A DNA stretch of 64,000 nucleotides from Aliivibrio fischeri (GTDB lineage Bacteria; Pseudomonadota; Gammaproteobacteria; Enterobacterales; Vibrionaceae): contig CP160630.1 in the NCBI GenBank assembly GCA_038993745.2, positions 1,240,001 through 1,304,000 of the forward strand, read 5' to 3'. A program made the position numbers and the translations under genes. Shown piece after piece: positions 18,795-26,884 of this stretch. How positions within the stretch are numbered: position 1 is the first letter of the stretch; every line of letters begins with the position of its first letter. The notes beneath the pieces were generated by a model that did not search any database, had not been told where the DNA came from, and was given only the letters and a program-made list of their open reading frames with translations.

Positions 18795-20909
18795 TTAATA
18801 GTATTTATTCGCAATAGCATTAGTTATGTCATACCAATCTGTATGAGTTTCACCACCTGATGTTGTGTAATCTGCAAATTGAGGATAGGCAACAACAAGG
18901 TCAACACGCTCTCTTGGCCATTTCCACTCATCATAAATAAGCAGAGCCCACGGCATATTATTGCTAGTTTTAAAATAACGAGACGTATTAGGATCACTCG
19001 TATCTTCTGCTAACTGATAAAAATTAGTATCAAATTTTTCAGTTGGTGCTTGGTCAGCTAAGTGAACCTCATAACTTCGACCTGGTGCTTGGGCAAAACT
19101 TGGACCATGGTAATAACCTGGAGTCGCATACAAGAATGGGTCATAAGGCATCGCAGGCATACTGCTAGTTGTAACTGGAGTCACAAGACTAAAATGTAAC
19201 TCAAACTCAACACCGACATCCTCTCGGCAATCATCTAATGTTCTATAGAAATAACAACTGTAGCTCGATACTTCAATTGCATCATTGATCACAATAAAGC
19301 TTGCTTCTGTCATTCCTGATTCTTGAACATCACCATCTTGCAACACTGAATTGTAATATAAGCGTGTCTTATCTGAGTCGATATTAGTTGCATCAATACC
19401 GGCTAATCGTACAGCAAAACCACTATGATAACTTGCCCCAACAGCAACTAACTGGCCACTAATACTCACTTTAGCAACATCACCATCTTTTAATGTTTCA
19501 GTGATTCGATATCTCAAAACCATATCATTCATATCGTAATCAGCAGTCTCAGGCCAATTATCCTCATAAGCAATCGTTACGTAGCCGTCTGCTGAAGGAA
19601 AATGACGCTGTGATGTATTAGCGTCAACGATAGTAACGACATGATCCTCTACTTCACCTGAAGTTGAGCCACCATAATAAGCTAATCCTGTTTGTTGACT
19701 AAAACGGAATCTTGACCAAGTTTCACCAACCGTAGCGCCAAATGGCACACTGATAACTAAATTATTACTACCGGCTACTAGAGCTTTATCTGTAATAACT
19801 TGTTCACCATCATCAGAAAAATCACCATCATCATTCCAATCGAACCAAGCTGATAAATAACCAGTTGTTGATGCACTTACCGTAATAACAGAATCAAGTC
19901 CCGGTTCTAAAGCAGTAACAAAACCCACACCATCTTCATCATCACTGGTAATTGAATCATCTGAATCTGGAGACTGTGCTGCGTAATAATCACCATCTAC
20001 TGAAGCTCCTAACCATGTTACTCCATCCATTTCATGACGAGCACCATTGGAAGCTAATGTTGTTCCATAGTTTGTATCTGGAGCATCACCGAAATCAATC
20101 GTAGCTGGTTCATCTGTATCAATAAGAGGTGCATTAGCACAACGGGCACCATCATTTTGGTTAGAATAAGGACCGTCAGCAAACTTGATTGCAGGAACAA
20201 CACCTGAATCAATGATCGCTTGAGTAGATAAATTCACTCGATAAATTTGACCGTCTTGGTTACGTGATAAATATAAATAACCATCCACATCAAAATACAT
20301 AGCACCAAAGGTGCCTAATTCACCGGTGTCACCAATATAAGTAGCAACTCCTGTATTGATATCGAATTCATATAACCCACCGCTACCATTATCTACACCA
20401 TATAAACGACTGTTACTTGGATGAAAAGCAAAATCCGTTAATGATACCGACGCCGTTGAAGTAATTAATTGTGCAGTTAGAGTGGAGTTCACATTCGAAT
20501 CTAAAGGAGATAGATCGATCTTATATAACCCCGTTCCACTACGATATACATAGTAGTGATGGTCATATACATCACCGACATAAAATGTTTTATTCGAAGG
20601 TAATCCATTTACATTTAACGTCGTTGCTTGAAAGTTTTGCCCTAACCGAACCACGTTATAATTCGTAGTATCAAAGCCATAAATATATCGGTCAGTCTCA
20701 TTAAAACCAACCCCATTTATATTAGAAGATAATCCCGTATCATCTTGCAAAAGACTATTAGTCCCGGTAACTAAATTAATACCATAGACAGACACAGGTT
20801 TACCTTGAAATAAATACGCCTTACTTGGACACGAATCAAAAGCAACAGCAAACACTTTTGAGCTGACTAATAAAAGTATTAGCATTGTTATCTTAAAAAA
20901 TTGATACAT
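18795..20909 (-). CDS. large secreted protein with GEVED and LruC domains
   Basis: The 704-residue product has a signal peptide (MYQFFKITMLILLLVSSKVFA). Residues about 25-265 look like a repeat/propeller region with YGFDTTNY-type and LYGVDNGSGGLYEFD strands. Residues about 270-425 form a GEVED domain: DFGDAPDTNYGT, a DSDDSITSDDEDGVGF acidic calcium-type stretch, WFDWNDDGDFSDDGEQVI and GEVEDHVVTI. The C-terminal part carries the LruC signature DYDMNDMVLRYRI. These domains occur in extracellular, probably Ca-binding adhesin-type proteins. It lies just upstream of syp on the opposite strand, so it may be a matrix or surface protein; that is inference. Confidence 0.78.
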   Translation of the reverse strand: MYQFFKITMLILLLVSSKVFAVAFDSCPSKAYLFQGKPVSVYGINLVTGTNSLLQDDTGLSSNINGVGFNETDRYIYGFDTTNYNVVRLGQNFQATTLNVNGLPSNKTFYVGDVYDHHYYVYRSGTGLYKIDLSPLDSNVNSTLTAQLITSTASVSLTDFAFHPSNSRLYGVDNGSGGLYEFDINTGVATYIGDTGELGTFGAMYFDVDGYLYLSRNQDGQIYRVNLSTQAIIDSGVVPAIKFADGPYSNQNDGARCANAPLIDTDEPATIDFGDAPDTNYGTTLASNGARHEMDGVTWLGASVDGDYYAAQSPDSDDSITSDDEDGVGFVTALEPGLDSVITVSASTTGYLSAWFDWNDDGDFSDDGEQVITDKALVAGSNNLVISVPFGATVGETWSRFRFSQQTGLAYYGGSTSGEVEDHVVTIVDANTSQRHFPSADGYVTIAYEDNWPETADYDMNDMVLRYRITETLKDGDVAKVSISGQLVAVGASYHSGFAVRLAGIDATNIDSDKTRLYYNSVLQDGDVQESGMTEASFIVINDAIEVSSYSCYFYRTLDDCREDVGVEFELHFSLVTPVTTSSMPAMPYDPFLYATPGYYHGPSFAQAPGRSYEVHLADQAPTEKFDTNFYQLAEDTSDPNTSRYFKTSNNMPWALLIYDEWKWPRERVDLVVAYPQFADYTTSGGETHTDWYDITNAIANKYY

Positions 20910-21157
20910 AGCTTCTTCCTTATAGTTATGGTGTTACTTTTTATAACCATTCAAAAGACATGCCAGAAATAACCCATTGTTTTTAAAGAACTTTAAATCA
21001 CCCAACCTCTGTTTTTTTATTCTGACAATCAGTTTGCACTCAATTAATTTCATTTTAATAAATAAAAACGCACAGTAAATTCATCTTATTTTATTCAAAA
21101 TAGGCGTATCAAAAACGACCTCATTTTTATCTCTTTACCTATCTGCTCTTAAGTCGA

Positions 21158-21172
21158 TTCTCATTCTGCAAA
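21158..21172 (+). promoter_or_regulatory. SypG enhancer (SE) match, sypA promoter, copy 1
   Basis: TTCTCATTCTGCAAA fits the published SypG enhancer pattern TTCTCANNNTGMDWN. It lies about 100 bases before the -24 element. Together with copy 2 it forms a near-palindrome spanning 21158-21191. Confidence 0.75.
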
Positions 21173-21176
21173 CTGC

Positions 21177-21191
21177 ATTGCAAATTGAGAA
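21177..21191 (-). promoter_or_regulatory. SypG enhancer (SE) match, sypA promoter, copy 2
   Basis: On the minus strand this reads TTCTCAATTTGCAAT, again matching TTCTCANNNTGMDWN. It faces copy 1 with four bases between them. Confidence 0.72.
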
Positions 21192-21234
21192 TACATCGCA
21201 AAAAAAAATAAAACAAAGGCTAACAAAAATTAAC

Positions 21235-21246
21235 TTATTGATAAAT
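21235..21246 (+). promoter_or_regulatory. LitR/LuxR-type half site next to the sypA -24 element
   Basis: TTATTGATAAAT is identical to the first 12 bases of the LuxR-family consensus; the other half is not conserved. It ends 13 bases before the TTGGCAC element. Binding here could hinder sigma-54 holoenzyme or SypG looping. LitR is reported to repress syp in A. salmonicida. A direct site here is inference. Confidence 0.4.
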
Positions 21247-21259
21247 AAAGACTAAATTT

Positions 21260-21276
21260 TTGGCACGCATACTGCT
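21260..21276 (+). promoter_or_regulatory. sigma-54 promoter of sypA
   Basis: TTGGCACGCATACTGCT has the invariant GG and GC separated by ten bases. It lies about 48 bases before the sypA ATG. Confidence 0.88.
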
Positions 21277-21323
21277 CTAGTAACTTTATCGAAACAACGA
21301 GGATTATTCCCTAGGAGCTTATT

Positions 21324-21641
21324 ATGGAACTACATCAATTCGAATCAAATGCAGATATTTTGGTGCTATCAGTTCAAGGTGATATGGACGCCATCGGTTG
21401 TAGAGATATTCAACCATCCATCGATAGCGTGATTGAACAAGAACATCATCAAGTTCAAATCGATTTATCACACGTAGCCTTTTTAGATTCATCAGGTATT
21501 GGCGCTATTGTTTATCTATATAAACGACTTATAGAGAAAGATCGTACTATGCAGATTAAAAATGCACATGGTCAGCCACTAGAGTTACTAAAACTTCTAC
21601 GTATTGAAAACGCAATTCCTGTTAATAAAACAACGCATTAA
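21324..21641 (+). CDS. sypA: SypA, STAS-domain biofilm regulator
   Basis: This 105-residue single STAS domain has LDSSGIGAIVYL, which places Ser56 as the phospho-site. In V. fischeri, unphosphorylated SypA promotes biofilm formation, while SypE phosphorylates or dephosphorylates Ser56. It acts in the cytoplasm downstream of syp transcription. The AGGAG site lies six bases before the ATG. It is the first gene of the syp locus, expressed from the sigma-54 promoter at 21260. Confidence 0.95.
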   Translation: MELHQFESNADILVLSVQGDMDAIGCRDIQPSIDSVIEQEHHQVQIDLSHVAFLDSSGIGAIVYLYKRLIEKDRTMQIKNAHGQPLELLKLLRIENAIPVNKTTH

Positions 21642-21689
21642 TTAGTGCAAAACACCATTTTAACTGTATGACACATGGAGAGTTATAAA

Positions 21690-22514
21690 ATGAAAAAAAT
21701 ATTAGGATTAGTTTTTGGATTACTTTCTGTGTCTGGTTGTACATCTTTTGCTGAACCAGGCAAAGGTGGAGAAGCTGAAAATTACCCACAAGCGGCTTTT
21801 AGCCCTGTCATGCCAGATCAACCTCTTGGACCTGAGCATGGACTTAGATTTGATTGGGAATTAGCAGCTCGCCACCTAGATATTCTGATTCTAGAAAAAG
21901 CAGAATGGTGTTTTCCTGCGACCGTGCATCAAGCGAAACAAAATGAAGCTCGTATTGCACGAGAATTAGAAGGAGGTTTACAACTGGATGCGGCAAATGA
22001 CTTGGTTATTCAACGTAACTTGCTAAAACGATTAGAGCGCCAGTTAGATTACGTGAAACGCCAAGAAACCTGTCAACCACCGACAGATTCAAACAATGGA
22101 AACTCAGACATTGAGTTAGCTCAAAAGATTCATGACTTATTAAATCGAGACAATCAATTTGCTTTTAATTCCGCGGAATTAAACCCTAAATACATTGTTA
22201 ATCTATCAGAAGCGTCACAATTACTAAATCAACATAAAGACTTTAAATTGCTTATTACAGGCCATGCTGATGCGTTAGGTGAAGAAGATGCGAATCAGAA
22301 CCTAGCTCTTGAGCGTGCCAAACAAGTAAAACGTTACTTAAGTATTTTTGGTCTTTCGCAACAACGAATCCATGTTGATTCAGTCGGCTCAAATGATCCT
22401 TACCTAAGCGGTACTGAGCCTCATGTACGCCTAACCAATCGCCGAGTAACTATCGAGCTATTACAACTCGATCAACCACTAATGCTTGAAAAACCATCAC
22501 ACAATGAGGGCTAA
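21690..22514 (+). CDS. sypB: SypB, OmpA-family outer-membrane lipoprotein
   Basis: The start is taken at ATG 21690, with GGAG nine bases before it; an in-frame ATG at 21675 has no site. The signal peptide ends in lipobox SVSGC. The central helical part (about 55-130) precedes a C-terminal OmpA/MotB-like peptidoglycan-binding domain: FNSAELNPKY, ITGHADALGEEDANQNLALE, RAKQVKRYL and LTNRRVTIEL. It probably tethers the export machinery to the cell wall. Confidence 0.92.
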   Translation: MKKILGLVFGLLSVSGCTSFAEPGKGGEAENYPQAAFSPVMPDQPLGPEHGLRFDWELAARHLDILILEKAEWCFPATVHQAKQNEARIARELEGGLQLDAANDLVIQRNLLKRLERQLDYVKRQETCQPPTDSNNGNSDIELAQKIHDLLNRDNQFAFNSAELNPKYIVNLSEASQLLNQHKDFKLLITGHADALGEEDANQNLALERAKQVKRYLSIFGLSQQRIHVDSVGSNDPYLSGTEPHVRLTNRRVTIELLQLDQPLMLEKPSHNEG

Positions 22515-22518
22515 GAAC

Positions 22519-24630
22519 ATGCGTATTATTCAAGTTCTACTTATCATAGTAATGCTGTCTCCCCTTTCTGTTTCTCAAGCGAAAGAGAAGAAGGATGTAG
22601 TTCGTGTGGGCGATATCATTTCAATCATGCTGCCCGGTGAGGACTCATTAAATAAAGGTTTTCAGGTCGATAAACAAGGACGCTTAATTTTACCTGAAAT
22701 TGGACCAATCTCAGTGGTAGGCAAAACCGAAGCACAAATGGTTTCAACAGTAACATTAAATTTAAAAACCATTTTACAAGACTTAACTAATCTACAAGTG
22801 TTTATCAGTAAACGTCAGCTGATTGTGAATATTCAAGGATATGTAAAACAACCAGGTGAATATACACTGTCTGATGGCGACTCAGTACAACTGGCACTTT
22901 ACGCAGCAGGTGGTTTACGTTCTGGTGCTCAACTTAACCGTCTACAACTGCGTCGTTCAAACAAAGTAACGACCTTTAACTATAAGGCGTTCTTAGATTC
23001 AGGTGATCAAGCCCTTCTACCCACTCTGCAATCATTAGATACCTTATTTATCCCAGCTTCTCCTATGGTTGGTAATATTGAACAAGAATTTGACCCAGCA
23101 AAATTATCCCAAGCTGGTGACGCTGCCGATGGAAAGAAAGCAATCAAAGTATTTGGTGAGGTAAATTCTCCGGGTACTTTTTCATATAAAGATGGCAGTA
23201 ACCTTGTTGATGTTCTAATGAGAGCGGGTGGTGTAACTCGCTACGCAGGTGTCGAACAAATTCGAGTAATCTCTAAAAACCAACCAGCCTTGTTTAACCT
23301 TAAGCGTTATTTAGATACTGGGGATTCTAATCTATTACCACCATTAGAAGTTGGCTCAACCATTTTCGTACCTAAACAAGAAGAAGAAATTAAATCAGGC
23401 TCTAATATGGTGTATGTCATGGGTGAAGTCGCAAAACCCGGTGCTTTTGAAGGGAAGAAAGGCGCAACGTTTATGGATATCTTAGCCAATGCTGGAGGCC
23501 CAACACGTTTTGCTGAATCTCGTCAAATCCGAGTAATTAAAGCCAATGGGGCGGTGATTAATTTTGATTTATCAGGTTACACCGAAGGTACAAACTATCA
23601 ACGACCTCCAGCAATTGCTGCCGGTGATGCGATTTTTGTTCCTGAAAAAACCGATATGAACGAAAAATCATGGTTAAAAATTGCGCCTAGCCGTGCCGTT
23701 CGTGTCCTAGGAGAAGTACAACACCCAGGACGAATTGAATGGTCAGATGAAATGTCATTTTTAGATTTACTGGCGCATGTAGGTGGTCCAACTCTACGTG
23801 GAGATACCACAAGAATTGAAATTGTAACTCCAGATGCAAGCGGTAAGAATCATGTTTATACCTTTAACTTAGATTCATTTATATCAAAAGGAAAACCCGA
23901 TTCAGCACTACCAACCATTCGTGCAGGCGCGACTATTCGAGTTCACGATTTACCTCAAGATCCATCAGACAACAAATCACAATGGGTACGTCAAAGTTCT
24001 GATAGCTCAATTTATGTCTTTGGCCAAGTAAATGCTGCGGGCCGCTATCGTTTTACCAATGATATGCATTTCCTAGATATCTTATCGGCGGCTGATGGCC
24101 CAACCATGGATGCCGATATTCACAATATTCGAATTACTCACAGAGATAAAAGTTATGCTCGTGTAAGTAAACTAAATCTAGCTTTATATTTTGAAACGGG
24201 TGATGAATCCCTACTACCAAAAGTAAAAACAGGTGACACCATTTATATTCCTGAAAAAAATCGTATTTGGGTCGATGAAAGTAAAGAAACCACCATTCGT
24301 GTGCTAGGAGCCATCAATAAACCCGGTCGCTATCGTTTTAATGATTCAATGACATTACTTGACCTATTAGCAGAAGCCGGAGGTCCTAGTGATGTGGCTT
24401 ATCTTGAAAAAATCAGTGTGGTAAACCATTCATTGAATGAAGGACAAGCAAGAACCTTTGACCTTGTTGAGTTCAGTCGTACTGCTGATTTTAGAAGCAT
24501 TCCCGTACTAAGAGCTGGCGATACCGTATATATTCCAAATAAAGACGAAAGCACAATGGAGCAAGTACGTGTTGTAATGAAAGATGTTTTCCAAGTTGTC
24601 GCAACCATTGCCTTGATAGGAGCATTATAA
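22519..24630 (+). CDS. sypC: SypC, polysaccharide export outer-membrane protein (Wza-like, multiple SLBB domains)
   Basis: The start is set at ATG 22519 with GAGG nine bases before it and the sypB stop just upstream; it opens a clean signal peptide ending SVSQA. A poly_export domain (about 28-105) with VGDIISIMLPGE is followed by about six repeats built on VxGEVxxPGxFxxxxGxxxxDxLxxAGG, the SLBB fold, each ending in a LPxLxxGDTxxxP strand. A C-terminal helix (VVATIALIGAL) may be membrane-spanning. It should form the secretion channel. More SLBB copies are present than in Wza. Confidence 0.93.
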   Translation: MRIIQVLLIIVMLSPLSVSQAKEKKDVVRVGDIISIMLPGEDSLNKGFQVDKQGRLILPEIGPISVVGKTEAQMVSTVTLNLKTILQDLTNLQVFISKRQLIVNIQGYVKQPGEYTLSDGDSVQLALYAAGGLRSGAQLNRLQLRRSNKVTTFNYKAFLDSGDQALLPTLQSLDTLFIPASPMVGNIEQEFDPAKLSQAGDAADGKKAIKVFGEVNSPGTFSYKDGSNLVDVLMRAGGVTRYAGVEQIRVISKNQPALFNLKRYLDTGDSNLLPPLEVGSTIFVPKQEEEIKSGSNMVYVMGEVAKPGAFEGKKGATFMDILANAGGPTRFAESRQIRVIKANGAVINFDLSGYTEGTNYQRPPAIAAGDAIFVPEKTDMNEKSWLKIAPSRAVRVLGEVQHPGRIEWSDEMSFLDLLAHVGGPTLRGDTTRIEIVTPDASGKNHVYTFNLDSFISKGKPDSALPTIRAGATIRVHDLPQDPSDNKSQWVRQSSDSSIYVFGQVNAAGRYRFTNDMHFLDILSAADGPTMDADIHNIRITHRDKSYARVSKLNLALYFETGDESLLPKVKTGDTIYIPEKNRIWVDESKETTIRVLGAINKPGRYRFNDSMTLLDLLAEAGGPSDVAYLEKISVVNHSLNEGQARTFDLVEFSRTADFRSIPVLRAGDTVYIPNKDESTMEQVRVVMKDVFQVVATIALIGAL

Positions 24631-25337
24631 TGAGGATCCCATCGTGCCATATGGAAATTGAACAAATCTTTTTGCAATTAGAGCAACAAGATAGCCGTTC
24701 ACTTTGCATTACATCAACCAATTCTGGTGAAGGAGTAAGTTCATTGGCTCAAGCATTAACTGAGCGACACTTACTTGCTGGCTATCGAACACTATTGGTT
24801 GATCTTAATCTTCAAAATCCAAGTTTAATACCACTGTCATTTATACCAAACGATACCGATGTAGCTGAAACAAACTCTCATTATCTGACTTTCTCTCAAC
24901 ACAATAGTGTCGTGCTTTCAGGTCTTGCTGTGCCCACAAATAAAGCGGAAATCGTCGAATTGCGTCAACCCAAAAACTTGAAAAAGCGAATTGATACTTG
25001 GTTAAAAGAGTTCGATAAAGTCATTATTGATGCTTCATCTGTTTCACAACTCAATACCAACAATATTCCAGCTCAAACTATTGCTGGCTGTTGTGAAAGT
25101 ACCCTTATGGTTATTTTGTCTGGTCAAACACTTCAAACCGAATTTAAAGATGCACTAGAAAAGCTAGAACATCACAACGCAAATATTATTGGTCATGTTT
25201 TTAATGATAAATACCAACCAAGTTTAAAAAATGAAATTTGTAGAGAAATCCAACGTTTATCTTTTTTACCAAAAAAAATATCAACTAGACTTATCGCAAT
25301 AGTCCAAAGAAACCGATTTTTATCAACAGTGGTGTAA
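24630..25337 (+). CDS. sypD: SypD, Wzc-like ParA/BY-kinase-type protein with altered Walker A
   Basis: The start overlaps the sypC stop (TAATG). This 235-residue cytoplasmic domain corresponds to the C-terminal part of Wzc, with the membrane part presumably supplied by SypO. Walker A' appears as LLVDLNLQNPS and Walker B as KVIIDASS. The P-loop reads TNSGEGVSS, so the usual Lys of GEGK(S/T) is Val. The tail has no tyrosine cluster. ATP binding or autokinase activity is therefore doubtful; the protein may act only structurally on SypO. Confidence 0.85.
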   Translation: MRIPSCHMEIEQIFLQLEQQDSRSLCITSTNSGEGVSSLAQALTERHLLAGYRTLLVDLNLQNPSLIPLSFIPNDTDVAETNSHYLTFSQHNSVVLSGLAVPTNKAEIVELRQPKNLKKRIDTWLKEFDKVIIDASSVSQLNTNNIPAQTIAGCCESTLMVILSGQTLQTEFKDALEKLEHHNANIIGHVFNDKYQPSLKNEICREIQRLSFLPKKISTRLIAIVQRNRFLSTVV

Positions 25338-25339
25338 TC

Positions 25340-26857
25340 ATGAATTCTACTTTACTTTTTTCAGATACAAAGCCCACATCACTAGAGTCGGTGAGAGTGT
25401 TGCGCCAATCGTTATCTAAAATTCTTAAAAATCTTGAAATAAATACGACCGTATTGAATCAATGCTTATTGTGCTTTTCTGAATGGAGCACCAATCTAGT
25501 TTTACACCCTATTCAACCAAGTAAAAACATCAGCCTAACTCTGCGAAAAAGCAATAGTCACTGGCAAATAGACATTATTGATGATGGTATACCTTGGGAT
25601 CCAACTGAACAGCATAAAGAATCCGAACTCAGTGAATTTTCATTAAAATGTGGCGGGCGAGGGATTGATATCATTCAAGATCAAACTGATGATATTAGAT
25701 ACAAATCGACAATAGAGAACAATACATTAAGCCTATTATGGGAGCGTTCCCCTTCCCATAAACACCCTCATATCTTAATTGTTGAAGACGATGCAATTCA
25801 ATCAAAGTTACTTCAGGCGTATCTTAAATCCAATTTTTCAATAACAGCAACAACCAATGGCAGAGAAGCGCTGCAATTTCTACAGCATAACACCGTTGAT
25901 TTAATTATCTCAGATATTCAAATGCCTGAAATGAGTGGTTTAGAGCTAAGAACGCAACTAGAAAAAGAGAATAACTTTTCAATTCCGTTTATTTTCCTTT
26001 CTAATTTACAAGATACAAATACCGTCAATTGTGCTGCCGAATTAGGCATTGATGATTTTCTGCAAAAACCCGTACAAAAAACACAATTAATATACTCTAT
26101 TACTCGTGTATTAGGCCGTTTCCACCAGGTCTATCACGCACTATCAGAACAACTTAATCAAAAAATCGCCCATACTCTATTACCACAAGTTGAGGCACAC
26201 TCTGATAAATGGAAGCTGATCACACAGCAAAGAACCGCAGGTCAAGGCGGTGGAGATTTTACTTTATCCAGAGCTAACAATAATAACACTCTACTGCTTC
26301 TTGCTGATGTAATGGGACACGATGAAAGTGCCAAATTCTTTGCTTACGCTTATGCAGGTTATGTGCGAGGCCTAATGCAACATGCAGACCTCACACAACC
26401 ATCGCAACTTTTATCTCAACTTTCAAATAATGCATTTAAAGACCAACTTCTATCACAAACAATGTTAACCACATGTTGCTTAAGTTTTATTGGTGATGAT
26501 ACGATAAAAATAAGTAGCGCTGGACATCCAAAACCTCTCCACATAACACCAAGGGGAATTAACATTATCGAAATTGAGGGGACACTTCCAGGATTGCTCC
26601 CTACAACTCATTATAAAGAAACCACAATATCAATGAAGTATGGAGAACGTTTAGCATTATTTACTGATGGGTTATTTGAATCAGGTGACACTATTTCTGA
26701 ACGAGATACCTTAGAGAAGGCCATAAAAAAACAGTTAATAGAAACACTACATTTACCAATAGAGCAAGCTATCAACCAGATAATAAAAACTTTTGATGCT
26801 CTAGCGGGGACGCCACCCAATGACGATGCATTATTGCTGTTAATTGAGAATCAATAA
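25340..26857 (+). CDS. sypE: SypE, kinase-receiver-phosphatase regulator of SypA
   Basis: This 505-residue protein has three domains: an RsbW-like HATPase (about 10-138; Asn52 in FSEWSTNLV, GGRGIDI), a receiver (about 144-265; IVEDD, acceptor Asp192 in IISDIQMPEM, LQKPV) and a PP2C phosphatase (about 285-503; GGGDF, DVMGHD, NDDALLLL). SypE adds or removes phosphate on SypA Ser56 according to receiver state. The gene is intact here, unlike V. fischeri group A strains, which carry a sypE frameshift. It begins two bases after the sypD stop, with no strong ribosome site. Confidence 0.95.
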   Translation: MNSTLLFSDTKPTSLESVRVLRQSLSKILKNLEINTTVLNQCLLCFSEWSTNLVLHPIQPSKNISLTLRKSNSHWQIDIIDDGIPWDPTEQHKESELSEFSLKCGGRGIDIIQDQTDDIRYKSTIENNTLSLLWERSPSHKHPHILIVEDDAIQSKLLQAYLKSNFSITATTNGREALQFLQHNTVDLIISDIQMPEMSGLELRTQLEKENNFSIPFIFLSNLQDTNTVNCAAELGIDDFLQKPVQKTQLIYSITRVLGRFHQVYHALSEQLNQKIAHTLLPQVEAHSDKWKLITQQRTAGQGGGDFTLSRANNNNTLLLLADVMGHDESAKFFAYAYAGYVRGLMQHADLTQPSQLLSQLSNNAFKDQLLSQTMLTTCCLSFIGDDTIKISSAGHPKPLHITPRGINIIEIEGTLPGLLPTTHYKETTISMKYGERLALFTDGLFESGDTISERDTLEKAIKKQLIETLHLPIEQAINQIIKTFDALAGTPPNDDALLLLIENQ

Positions 26858-26884
26858 AAAGCAAACATTGCAAAGGAGCTAACT

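Larger units (their letters stand above)
20910..21323. promoter_or_regulatory. 414-base divergent region with the sypA promoter
   Basis: The right half (from 21158) carries SypG enhancer matches, a LitR-like half site and the sigma-54 element, listed separately. The left part (20910-21157) is AT-rich; it should hold the promoter for the gene at 20909, but I can assign no box. No gene is visible. Confidence 0.7.
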
